Assembly (NCBI GenBank): GCA_026710225.1 | Contig: JAPORI010000243.1 | Location: forward strand, 1 to 6,848 | Origin: Betaproteobacteria bacterium | GTDB lineage: Bacteria > Pseudomonadota > Gammaproteobacteria > Tethybacterales > Tethybacteraceae | Direction of reading: 5' to 3' | Length of the DNA stretch: 6,848 bases | Shown: positions 1 through 5,723 of the stretch, one piece after another | How the letters are laid out: each line of letters opens with the position of its first letter | How positions within the stretch are numbered: position 1 is the stretch's first letter | The notes under the pieces: generated by a model | What the model saw: only the letters and a program-made list of their open reading frames with translations | Databases searched by the model: none | What the model was told of the DNA's origin: nothing | Translations under genes and position numbers: made by a program

Positions 1-10
1 ATTTTTTTCT

Positions 11-46
11 GGCCAAAGTTCGGCGGCGAACTCGAACCCGTTGGCC
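11..46. repeat. nested inverted repeat at the left edge
   Basis: An outer stem GGCCAA (11-16) pairs with TTGGCC (41-46). Directly inside it a perfect 6-bp hairpin, AGTTCG (17-22) with CGAACT (27-32), closes a GCGG tetraloop, leaving an 8-base bulge on the 3' side. A run of seven T lies at 2-8, on the wrong side for a plus-strand terminator formed by this stem. On the minus strand the hairpin is followed by A, not T. It could be a structured 3' end or an operator for a gene outside the window. Function unknown. Confidence 0.35.
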
Positions 47-65
47 GGGGGCTGAAATTAGGCTG

Positions 66-82
66 GATTTGCCGGGCAAATC
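66..82. repeat. 17-bp near-perfect palindrome at the stop codon of the 49-aa gene
   Basis: GATTTGCC (66-73) and GGCAAATC (75-82) are exact reverse complements around a single central base. The palindrome overlaps the TGA stop of the small membrane protein gene (81-83). As RNA it could form a 6-bp stem with a 5-base loop, but no T run follows on either strand, so a standard intrinsic terminator is not supported. It may be a protein-binding palindrome or a weak 3'-end stabilising hairpin. Confidence 0.4.
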
Positions 83-230
83 AAAACAACGGGACGAACA
101 GGAAAGTAATCAGATACAGGACATAGACTATCCCGACCACCCACAGAAAAACGCGTCCGAAGGGCCGCAGACGCTTCTTGGCACCATGAACGAAACGGGC
201 AAAGGAGTTGGCAGCCATATCTTGCACCAT
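81..230 (-). CDS. 49-aa single-pass membrane protein, not recognised
   Basis: Reading the minus strand from ATG at 230 to TGA at 81 gives 49 residues. The N-terminal half is basic and soluble (residues 1-27, including AKKRLRPFGR). Residues 28-49 form one strongly hydrophobic segment (starting VFLWVVGIVYVLY) that ends at the C-terminus. The positive-inside rule suggests a cytoplasmic N-terminus and a tail-anchored or single-span inner-membrane protein. An in-frame stop lies 30 bases upstream, so ATG 230 is the longest ATG start; the ATG at 218 is an alternative. No good Shine-Dalgarno is visible. A weak promoter-like pair (TTGAGA at 303-298, TACACA at 280-275, spacing 17) lies upstream, or the gene is read through from rplQ. 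The charge-then-hydrophobic layout argues for a real gene over a chance frame. Family unknown. Confidence 0.5.
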   Translation of the reverse strand: MVQDMAANSFARFVHGAKKRLRPFGRVFLWVVGIVYVLYLITFLFVPLF

Positions 231-382
231 TTTATCGCTGTTGCGCAACTGCCATGACGGTCACGGTGGGGGCGTGTGTAGAATTTTGTGTGCAGCGTCT
301 CAATCCTGAATTCCGAAATCGTCTCCAAATTAAAAACGCAAACTGATTCTTAGCCACTGACCCAACCGCGCTCTGGCAGCGC

Positions 383-407
383 AAAAAAGGCGTCTGGTTA
401 ACCGCCC
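383..407 (-). terminator. rho-independent terminator after rplQ
   Basis: On the minus strand, four bases after the rplQ stop codon, GGCG (406-403) pairs with CGCC (392-389) around a 10-base loop and is followed directly by six T (388-383). A G-T pair can extend the stem to 5 bp. The stem is short, but the GC content, the immediate T run and the place at the end of the operon fit intrinsic termination. A second small hairpin (GCGCT/AGCGC, 368-382) lies just beyond the T run and may add to it. Confidence 0.55.
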
Positions 408-411
408 AGAA

Positions 412-1041
412 TCAGGCCGGCTTTTGCTCTTGCTGCTTGTCGTCGCTTGTGTCTTTATCCGCGGCAGACTCTGCATCTGCTGCGGCTGGTTGCTGATCAT
501 CACCCTTGTCAGCACCCGCTTGTGATTCTGCTTCCGCCTCACTGGCGGCAGCAGCGTCTTCGGCCTTGGCCTCTTGCTTGTCCTCAGCCTCAGCCTTGTC
601 TTGCCCCTCTTCGCCACCTTCTTCGCTGGCAGCCACTTCCTCGCGGCGCTCTTCTTGCTCGTCGTCCTCGTCAATCATTTCCGACTGATCAACCACAAAC
701 GCCATGTAGGCCATCGGCGCCGCATCACCAGCCCGGAAACCGTTTTTGAGCACCCGCACATAGCCGCCCGGCCGCTGCGCATAGCGCGGACCCAACTCAT
801 CGAACAACTTGGCGACGCTGGCTCTATTGCGCAACCGGGCAAAGGCCAGCCGCCGATTGGCAATCGTCGGCTTGCGCGCCAGGGTAACCAGCGGCTCGAT
901 CACCCGGCGCAACTCCTTGGCCTTGGGCAAAGTGGTGCGGATCGCCTCGTGCTCGATCAGGGCGTTGGCCAGCGCGGACAGCATCGCCCGCCGGTGCGCC
1001 GACTTGACGTTGAGTTTGCGCAGTCCGTGACGGTGACGCAT
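412..1041 (-). CDS. rplQ: 50S ribosomal protein L17 with long acidic C-terminal tail
   Basis: L17 is a large-subunit ribosomal protein near the peptide exit tunnel. Residues 1-118 match the whole bacterial family: the start MRHRHGLRKLN, the TTLPKAKELRRVIEPL block (37-51), ANRRLAFARLR (61-71), VAKLFDELGPR (76-86) and GFRAGDAAPMAYM (101-113). E. coli L17 is 127 residues; this one is 209. The extra residues, about 119-209, are a low-complexity tail of Ala, Glu, Asp, Gln and Lys with no Cys and no aromatic residues. From 121 to 209 I count 34 acidic against 9 basic residues. It is very probably disordered. The tail is in frame with the core and uses ordinary GC-rich codons, so a frameshift artefact is unlikely. 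The gene is last in the alpha operon, 49 bases after rpoA, with only a weak AGG ribosome-binding site. Confidence 0.96.
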   Translation of the reverse strand: MRHRHGLRKLNVKSAHRRAMLSALANALIEHEAIRTTLPKAKELRRVIEPLVTLARKPTIANRRLAFARLRNRASVAKLFDELGPRYAQRPGGYVRVLKNGFRAGDAAPMAYMAFVVDQSEMIDEDDEQEERREEVAASEEGGEEGQDKAEAEDKQEAKAEDAAAASEAEAESQAGADKGDDQQPAAADAESAADKDTSDDKQQEQKPA

Positions 1042-1090
1042 CGTCGGTTAACCTGAAAAAAGCCTGAAACTGAAATAAGAAAAGCCGCTA

Positions 1091-2062
1091 CTAGTGCGAC
1101 TGCTGCTGGCCGCGGCTCAGATCGCCGACATTCATGCCCAGGGTCAGGTTGTGCTCGGCCAGGGCGATCTTGATGCGATCGATGGCCTTCTTGCCGATGC
1201 GCGGCATCTCCATCAGGTCCTTTTCGCTTTTGCCCACCAGTTCGCCAACCAGCATGATGTGCTCCTGTTTCAGGTTGTTGGTCTCGCGCACCGGCAATTC
1301 AAGCATCTCGATCGGCTCGTAGAGTTTCGGATCGGGGCGATCCGAATCAGGCCGCGCTTCGATCGGCATGCTGTCGCGGTCCAGTTCGGCGAAAGTCTGC
1401 AACTGGGTGGTCAGCTTGCGGGCGGCGAAGCGAATGATTTGCTCCGGGTTGTAGACGCCGGTGGTCTTGATCTCGATCACCAGCCGGTCCAAGTCGGTGC
1501 GATCACCGACTCTGGTGCTCTCCACCGAAAAGGTAACCTTGTGCACCGGGGAAAAGGACGCGTCCAGATTGATTACCCCCAGGGTCTTTTCGGCCATCTT
1601 GTCGGCGATCGGCGCCATCCGGTAACCTTGACCGGCCTCGACGGTGATGGTCATGTCCAACTGGGCGCCCTTGGAAAGGGTGGCGATATGGTGTTCGGGG
1701 TTGAGCACATGCACGCCACCGGGCAGTTGCAGATCGCCGGCGGTAACCGCACCGGGTCCCTTGCCGTGCAGGGCAACTTCAGCGCGCGGAGCGCCGTCGA
1801 TGCGAAAGGCCACCCCCTTGATGTTGAGCAGGATGTTGATTACATCTTCGGTTACCCCTTCAAGCGACATGTAGGGATGCTCGGCACCCTCAATGCGCAC
1901 CGAAGTTGCGGCAAAACCGGGCAGCGAACTGATGATCACCCGCCGCAACGCATTGCCCAGCGTGTGGCCGTAGCCGCGCTCGAAAGGCCCCAGCGTGATC
2001 CGGGCGTGATTGGGGGAAAAGTCCTTGATAGCCGATATCTTCGGCTGCACTGCATCGCTCAT
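1091..2062 (-). CDS. rpoA: DNA-directed RNA polymerase subunit alpha
   Basis: The alpha dimer nucleates RNA polymerase assembly, and its C-terminal domain binds UP elements and activators. The chosen start gives 323 residues (E. coli 329) with AGGGA 8 bases upstream; the longer open frame from 2152 overlaps rpsD and lacks family similarity. The N-terminal domain shows the dimerisation and beta-contact core PFERGYGHTLGNALRR (26-41) and SVRIEGAEHPYMSLEGV (54-70). A linker near 230-250 leads to the C-terminal helix-hairpin-helix domain with LPVRETNNLK (256-265) and MPRIGKKAIDRIK (286-298). Aligned to E. coli, R259, N262, G290 and K292 match R265, N268, G296 and K298. However, N294, S299 and E302 are replaced by R288, A293 and R296. 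The gene is fourth in the alpha operon, 52 bases after rpsD. Confidence 0.97.
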   Translation of the reverse strand: MSDAVQPKISAIKDFSPNHARITLGPFERGYGHTLGNALRRVIISSLPGFAATSVRIEGAEHPYMSLEGVTEDVINILLNIKGVAFRIDGAPRAEVALHGKGPGAVTAGDLQLPGGVHVLNPEHHIATLSKGAQLDMTITVEAGQGYRMAPIADKMAEKTLGVINLDASFSPVHKVTFSVESTRVGDRTDLDRLVIEIKTTGVYNPEQIIRFAARKLTTQLQTFAELDRDSMPIEARPDSDRPDPKLYEPIEMLELPVRETNNLKQEHIMLVGELVGKSEKDLMEMPRIGKKAIDRIKIALAEHNLTLGMNVGDLSRGQQQSH

Positions 2063-2114
2063 CGAGAAGGTCCCTGCGTATTGGTATTGGTTGATTGATG
2101 GTTGGCCGGCGGTG

Positions 2115-2744
2115 CTACTTCGAGTAGTACTCGACCACCAGACTGACATCAAACAGATGCATCAGATCGTGGATGGTCGGTGCACTCACCACCTTGCCGG
2201 AAAATTCCTTTAGATTTACATCCAGCCAGTCGCGGCTGAGCTCACGCATCTCGGCGTGGGCTACCGCCTCTTTAACCCGGCTGTGGGCGCGGGCCGCTTC
2301 GCTGAGGGTTACCAGCTGGCCGGGGCGCACCTGATAGGAGGGTATGTCAACCCGCTGGCCGTCGACTAGCACCTGACCGTGGGCGACCATCTGCCGGGCT
2401 GCCGCCCTGGTTACCCCCAGGCCGATGCGATAGACGACATTGTCCAGGCGCGCTTCGAGCAGTTGCAGCAGCGATTCACCGGTGTCGGTGCGACCGCTGG
2501 CCGCCTTGCGATAGTAGTTACGGAACTGGCGCTCCAAAACGCCGTAGTAGCGGCGCAACTTCTGCTTGGCACGCAGGTGCAACTGGTAGTCGGACGGCTT
2601 GCCCGATGGCCGGGCGCCGTGCCCCATCCCCAGCGGCGTCTTCGACTTGCACTTGGCGTCGAAGTTCTTCATCCCGCTTTTGAGTTCCAGGTCCTCCCCC
2701 TCGCGGCGGGAGAACTTGCACACGGGGCCGCGATAGCGCGCCAT
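2115..2744 (-). CDS. rpsD: 30S ribosomal protein S4
   Basis: S4 is a primary 16S rRNA-binding protein that starts assembly of the small-subunit body; in E. coli it is also the translational repressor of the alpha operon. The protein has 209 residues (E. coli 206). It begins MARYRGP and carries SRREG (12-16), GHGAR (41-45), the strongly conserved YYGVLERQFRNYYRKAA (66-82), and an S4 RNA-binding domain at about 98-160 (ARLDNVVYRIGLGVTRAAAR, then QVLVDGQRVDIPSYQV). It ends in VEYYSK, as in relatives. Only C9 and C32 are present in the N-terminal region, so the four-cysteine zinc form is not indicated. GGAG lies 9 bases before the ATG, 19 bases after the rpsK stop. The region around 183-195 is divergent from E. 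coli. Confidence 0.97.
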   Translation of the reverse strand: MARYRGPVCKFSRREGEDLELKSGMKNFDAKCKSKTPLGMGHGARPSGKPSDYQLHLRAKQKLRRYYGVLERQFRNYYRKAASGRTDTGESLLQLLEARLDNVVYRIGLGVTRAAARQMVAHGQVLVDGQRVDIPSYQVRPGQLVTLSEAARAHSRVKEAVAHAEMRELSRDWLDVNLKEFSGKVVSAPTIHDLMHLFDVSLVVEYYSK

Positions 2745-2763
2745 TTGCCTGAGCTCCCCCGTC

Positions 2764-3159
2764 CTAGCCGCGCCGCCGCTTGCGCGGCCGGCAGCCGTTG
2801 TGCGGGATCGGGGTCACGTCCCTGATCTCCGAGATGTTGATTCCGCAGGCGTGCAGGGCGCGCACCGCCGATTCGCGTCCGGAACCGGGGCCGCGCAACT
2901 GGATGCGGGCGGAGGCGATGCCCATTTCAACCGCCTTCTTGCCCAGGTTCTCGGCCGCCAGCTGGGCGGCATAGGGGGTGCCCTTGCGGTTGCCCTTGAA
3001 TCCGGAGGCGCCGGACGACTCCCACATCAGCACATTGCCGGAGCGATCGGCAACGGTCAGCAGGGTGTTGTTGAAGGTGGCATGGACATTAATCACCACC
3101 GATGAGGGCATCCGCCGCCGCGACCGGGAACGGGGGCGGCCCTTGTCTTTGCTCGCCAT
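2764..3159 (-). CDS. rpsK: 30S ribosomal protein S11
   Basis: S11 binds 16S rRNA on the platform of the small subunit and lines the mRNA path near the anti-Shine-Dalgarno helix. The start MASKDKG gives 131 residues (E. coli 129); the longer frame upstream of 3159 is only an alternative frame of rpsM. A very basic N-terminus (RPRSRSRRR, 8-16) precedes the family motifs VHATFNNT (25-32), GASGFKGNRKGTPYAAQLAA (50-69), GPGSGRES (90-97) and the hallmark TPIPHNGCRP (116-125), followed by a basic RKRRRG end. The ATG shares its A with the TGA of rpsM (TGATG), so translation is probably coupled. It is more divergent from E. coli in 70-90 than the rest of the operon, but every signature is intact. Confidence 0.97.
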   Translation of the reverse strand: MASKDKGRPRSRSRRRMPSSVVINVHATFNNTLLTVADRSGNVLMWESSGASGFKGNRKGTPYAAQLAAENLGKKAVEMGIASARIQLRGPGSGRESAVRALHACGINISEIRDVTPIPHNGCRPRKRRRG

Positions 3160-3524
3160 CAGCTCTTGCGGGCGATCCGCACCCGGCGGGGACCCTTGCG
3201 GGTGCGGGCATTGGTGCGGGTGCGCTGGCCGCGCACCGGCATGCCGCGCCGGTGGCGGATGCCGCGATAGGAACCGATGTCCATCAGCCGCTTGACATTC
3301 ATTTGCACCTCCCGGCGCAAGTCGCCCTCGATCGTCTTGTCCTGCACCAGCTTGCGCAGCAAATCGACCTGATCGTCGGACAACTCGCTCATCTTGCGGG
3401 TCGGATCGACCTTGGCCTGGTGGCAGATGCGCTCGGCGGTGCGCACCCCGATGCCCAGAATATGGGTGAGCGAGATGCGGGCATGCTTGTAGTCGGGGAC
3501 CACTACCCCGGCAATTCGGATCAT
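3159..3524 (-). CDS. rpsM: 30S ribosomal protein S13
   Basis: S13 sits in the head of the small subunit and contacts the P-site tRNA and the B1 bridge to the large subunit. The chosen start MIRIAGV gives 121 residues (E. coli 118) and is the conserved N-terminus. The open frame continues 64 codons upstream into non-coding leader and was not used. Motifs are HILGIGVRTAERIC (21-34) and the basic tail SYRGIRHRRGMPVRGQR (85-101) plus TNARTRKGPRR (104-114). An AGGAAAG ribosome-binding site lies about 10-12 bases upstream, inside a duplicated 12-bp unit. It is the first gene of the operon. In E. coli it follows secY and rpmJ; here the next gene upstream is divergent and unrelated. Confidence 0.97.
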   Translation of the reverse strand: MIRIAGVVVPDYKHARISLTHILGIGVRTAERICHQAKVDPTRKMSELSDDQVDLLRKLVQDKTIEGDLRREVQMNVKRLMDIGSYRGIRHRRGMPVRGQRTRTNARTRKGPRRVRIARKS

Positions 3525-3528
3525 TGGC

Positions 3529-3552
3529 TGTCGGCTTTCCTGTCGGCTTTCG
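3529..3552. repeat. tandem 12-bp duplication over the rpsM ribosome-binding site
   Basis: Two adjacent 12-base units, TGTCGGCTTTCC (3529-3540) and TGTCGGCTTTCG (3541-3552), differ only in the last base. On the rpsM transcript the unit nearer the ATG supplies the GGAAAG ribosome-binding site and the distal unit repeats GAAAG with no start codon at the right distance. It may be a recent slippage duplication or part of the leader's control structure. Confidence 0.7.
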
Positions 3553-3566
3553 GTTGTGCTTGCTGC

Positions 3567-3595
3567 AAAGAAAAGATGCCGGCAAAGAACCGGCA
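3567..3595 (-). promoter_or_regulatory. hairpin plus pyrimidine-rich run in the rpsM leader, possible attenuator
   Basis: On the minus strand TGCCGG (3595-3590) pairs with CCGGCA (3582-3577) around a 7-base loop, followed by a T-rich stretch, TCTTTTCTTT (3576-3567). It sits between the predicted transcription start near 3601 and the rpsM ATG. It could act as a transcriptional attenuator or as part of a ribosomal-protein feedback site. E. coli regulates this operon through an S4-binding pseudoknot in the rpsM leader, but I cannot show that fold here. Confidence 0.35.
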
Positions 3596-3607
3596 GGCGG
3601 ATCGAAT

Positions 3608-3616
3608 ATTGTATCA
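3608..3616 (-). promoter_or_regulatory. extended -10 promoter of the alpha operon
   Basis: Reading the minus strand, TGA then TACAAT (3613-3608) is an extended -10 element, with 5 of 6 matches to TATAAT and a TGn directly before it. No good -35 box occurs 16-18 bases upstream, which extended -10 promoters tolerate. The start would fall near 3601, giving a leader of about 77 bases before rpsM. A separate promoter for the operon is needed because rpsM has no co-directional gene upstream here. Confidence 0.5.
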
Positions 3617-3642
3617 CAGCCGCATCAGCCGAGCAGTATTTT

Positions 3643-3669
3643 CCGGCTGTCGCCAGCCGAGGCAGCCGG
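3643..3669. repeat. 7-bp inverted repeat in the rpsM / oxidoreductase divergent region
   Basis: CCGGCTG (3643-3649) and CAGCCGG (3663-3669) are exact reverse complements separated by 13 bases. The element lies upstream of the alpha-operon promoter and inside the expected leader or promoter zone of the plus-strand oxidoreductase gene. CAGCC also recurs at 3617, 3626, 3654 and 3695. No T run follows, so it is more likely a binding site or leader hairpin than a terminator. Confidence 0.3.
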
Positions 3670-3721
3670 CGGTAGCGCTTGCCGTAGAATAGGCAGCCAG
3701 CATGGAGAAAGCGCACTAAAA

Positions 3722-4732
3722 ATGAGCAAGGCGACCGAAAAGTGCCCGGCCTGGATAATCGACGCTGCCAGAGAGGGGCCGCCGGACATAGCCTATGCCG
3801 ACTATGTGCCCGGCGAGCTGGCCGACAACCAGGTACTGGTCAAGGTAGAGTACTCGTCGGTCAACTACAAGGACGCCCTGGCGATAACCGGCGCCGGCAA
3901 GGTGATTCGCGCCGATGCGCCGGTGGTGCCCGGCGTCGATCTGGCCGGCAGCGTGGTCGAATCTAAATCAAAGGTATTCAAAGAGGGCGATGAAGTGATC
4001 GCAACCGGCTGGGAGTTGGGCGAGCGGCTCAACGGCGGCTACTGCCAGTACTGCCGACTTACCGACTGGATGCTGATCAAGCGGCCAGCCAACCTGTCGG
4101 CCAAGACCGCGATGAAGGTCGGCACCGCCGGCCTGACCGCGGCACTGGCGATCGGCGTGTTGCAGGAAAACGGCTGCCTGAAAAAGGATCAGGAAGAGAC
4201 CCGGCTGATGATCACCTCGGCCGGCGGCGGGCTGGGCAGCATCGCAGTGTGCCTGCTGTCCGGGCTGGGCTACCACCCCTATGCGATCTCCCGGCCGCAG
4301 AACCGCGAGTACATAGAATCGCTGGGTGCCAAGAAGATTTTCGATCGCGACGAGTTCATCAAGGATGTCCGGCCGCTGGGCAAGGACAGCTGGGACGGCG
4401 CAATCGACAGCGCCGGCGGCAAGTTGCTTGAGGCGATCTTGCCGCGCATGCGCTACGGCGGCACCGTTGCATCCTGCGGGCTTACCGGCGGCGCCGCATT
4501 CAGCGCCACCGTGATGCCGTTCATTTTGCGGGCGGTGCGCATGATTGGCATCGATTCGGTGCAGGCGAGCAGCAGCAAGCGTGAGCAGGCCTGGCAGCTC
4601 ATCAGCGACATGAGCGACAGAATCGACAACATCAACGCGGTCGAGGTCAATCTGCCCGACATCGTCGATGCCGCCCGGAAACTGATCCAGGCGCAGATTC
4701 AGGGCCGGATCACGGTCAAGGTCGGCGGCTAG
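3722..4732 (+). CDS. YhdH/AcuI-family NADPH-dependent oxidoreductase (acrylyl-CoA reductase-like)
   Basis: This is a zinc-free medium-chain dehydrogenase/reductase of the YhdH/YhfP group, whose AcuI members reduce acryloyl-CoA to propionyl-CoA with NADPH, for example in DMSP or 3-hydroxypropionate breakdown. The 336-residue length is normal for the family. Signatures are EYSSVNYKDALAITGAGKV (43-61), VPGVDLAG (69-76), GDEVIATGW (89-97), GTAGLTA (134-140), the Rossmann loop TSAGGGLGSIA (165-175), YGGTVASCGL (245-254) and TVMPFILRAVRMIGIDSV (263-280). The start MSKATEK was chosen because the frame upstream is non-coding; GGAG lies at 3704-3707, a rather long 14 bases away. A -10-like TAGAAT (3685-3690) has no good -35. 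The hydrolase gene begins two bases after the stop, so the two are cotranscribed. The precise substrate is inferred from family only; acuI or yhdH would be the likely symbol. Confidence 0.9.
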   Translation: MSKATEKCPAWIIDAAREGPPDIAYADYVPGELADNQVLVKVEYSSVNYKDALAITGAGKVIRADAPVVPGVDLAGSVVESKSKVFKEGDEVIATGWELGERLNGGYCQYCRLTDWMLIKRPANLSAKTAMKVGTAGLTAALAIGVLQENGCLKKDQEETRLMITSAGGGLGSIAVCLLSGLGYHPYAISRPQNREYIESLGAKKIFDRDEFIKDVRPLGKDSWDGAIDSAGGKLLEAILPRMRYGGTVASCGLTGGAAFSATVMPFILRAVRMIGIDSVQASSSKREQAWQLISDMSDRIDNINAVEVNLPDIVDAARKLIQAQIQGRITVKVGG

Positions 4733-4734
4733 AA

Positions 4735-5679
4735 ATGGCAGACAGCGTTCTAGTCGATCGCGGCGGCGGCACCTGGCAGGTCGAAAGCGGTTATTTGCGC
4801 GACGACTATCTGGCCGTCTATCTGATCGTTGAAGACGGCAAGGTGGCGATCTTCGACACCGCCCATCCGGGCAGCCGCAGCCAGGTGGAAGCGGCGCTCG
4901 CCGAACTGGATTTACAGCCCGAGGCCGTCGAATACGTGTTCGTTTCGCACCTGCACCTGGATCACAGCGGCGGCGCCGGCCACTATGCGCGGATGCTGCC
5001 CAACGCCCGCTTCATCTGCCATCCGAAGGCCGCCGAGCATCTGGCCGATCCGATCAAAATCATCGAGGCGGCCAAGGACATATACAAGGAAAGTTACGAC
5101 CGTCTCTACGGCGAGGTGATCGGCGTGCCCAGTGAACGCATCGAAACTGCCGCCGATGGCACCAGTTTCTCGCTCGGTGGCCGCAGTTTGCAAGTGCTGA
5201 CGCCGGCCGGACACTCTTTCCACCAGTTCTGCCTGCTGGACAAAAGTGCCGACTGCTGCCACACCGCCGATGGCTTCGGGCACCTGCCCCGCTTGCCCGG
5301 CAACGCCAAGTCGGTGATGCGGGTAATTAGCGCACCCTCCCAGTTCGCACCGGAGAAGTGGCACGAGGCCGTAGAGCAGATCGCCGGGCTGAAAGCCGCT
5401 CGCATCAGCATCGCCCACTGCGGGATGCTGGAAGCCGCCGAACTGCCCGAGCGGGTCGCACAGGTGCAAGAAGAGTTGGCAACCTTCGTCGATTTCGCCC
5501 GCAACAGCGCCAATAGCGCCGATCCGCTCGCCGAGATTACCCGGCTCATGCGCGAGCACTGGCTGGCCAAGTTGTGGCCGGGAGAAAGCAACCCGCCGGG
5601 CGAGTCGATCGACGGCGACATAACCCTGGCCGCGCTGGGTCTGGCGCTTTGGCAAAAAAGGCACATGAACAAGGCCTGA
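4735..5679 (+). CDS. metallo-beta-lactamase-fold hydrolase
   Basis: The 314-residue protein has the metallo-beta-lactamase superfamily core: the strand pair ending in AIFDTAHPGS (38-47), the metal motif SHLHLDHSGG (71-80, ligands H72, H74, D76, H77), then TPAGHSFHQF (156-165, H160), CCHTADGFGH (174-183, D179) and SIAHCG (225-230, H228). All five canonical ligand positions are present, so a binuclear metal site and hydrolase activity are likely. The substrate is not identifiable; thioesters, lactones and sulfate esters are all used in this superfamily. There is no signal peptide, so it is cytoplasmic. The gap to the oxidoreductase is two bases (stop TAG, then AA, then ATG), which indicates translational coupling and a shared pathway. 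GGCGG upstream is a weak ribosome-binding site. The C-terminal 60 residues (about 255-314) extend beyond the core and are not recognised. Confidence 0.88.
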   Translation: MADSVLVDRGGGTWQVESGYLRDDYLAVYLIVEDGKVAIFDTAHPGSRSQVEAALAELDLQPEAVEYVFVSHLHLDHSGGAGHYARMLPNARFICHPKAAEHLADPIKIIEAAKDIYKESYDRLYGEVIGVPSERIETAADGTSFSLGGRSLQVLTPAGHSFHQFCLLDKSADCCHTADGFGHLPRLPGNAKSVMRVISAPSQFAPEKWHEAVEQIAGLKAARISIAHCGMLEAAELPERVAQVQEELATFVDFARNSANSADPLAEITRLMREHWLAKLWPGESNPPGESIDGDITLAALGLALWQKRHMNKA

Positions 5680-5698
5680 AAGGGGGGCAGCAAGCCAA

Positions 5699-5716
5699 GC
5701 CGGCCAATTAGCCGGC
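5699..5716. terminator. GC hairpin between convergent genes, possible weak bidirectional terminator
   Basis: GCCGGC (5699-5704) and GCCGGC (5711-5716) form a 6-bp stem with a 6-base loop. It lies 19 bases after the hydrolase stop and 7 bases after the stop of the convergent membrane-protein gene. The position is right for a shared terminator, but neither strand has a T run after the stem, so intrinsic termination is uncertain. Confidence 0.35.
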
Positions 5717-5723
5717 CGAGGAT

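Noticed and set aside
24..56. tRNA-like T-loop (GGGTTCGAG on the minus strand) followed by CCA at 13-11
   Set aside because: The T stem does not pair, no acceptor or anticodon arm can be built, and the flanking sequence folds as a simple nested hairpin.
69..257. 62-residue plus-strand frame and the overlapping 66-residue minus-strand frame (128-328)
   Set aside because: Both have low-complexity, unstructured translations with no ribosome-binding site; the minus-strand frame 81-230 gives a coherent membrane protein instead.
1094..2098. 334-residue plus-strand frame opposite rpoA
   Set aside because: It is a GC-rich antisense shadow with no family features; rpoA on the other strand is certain.
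3160..3585. N-terminal extension of the S11 reading frame to 273 residues
   Set aside because: The extra part is an alternative frame of rpsM; S11 similarity begins at MASKDKG (3159) and the length then matches the family.
3685..3690. TAGAAT as the -10 box of the oxidoreductase promoter
   Set aside because: No -35 hexamer at 16-18 bases and no extended -10, so it was not called as a feature.
3525..3716. 64-residue N-terminal extension of S13
   Set aside because: It runs through the promoter and leader, and the conserved S13 start MIRIAGV is at 3524 with a ribosome-binding site.
4912..5664. 250-residue minus-strand frame opposite the hydrolase
   Set aside because: It is an antisense shadow; the plus-strand frame has the full metal-binding motif set.
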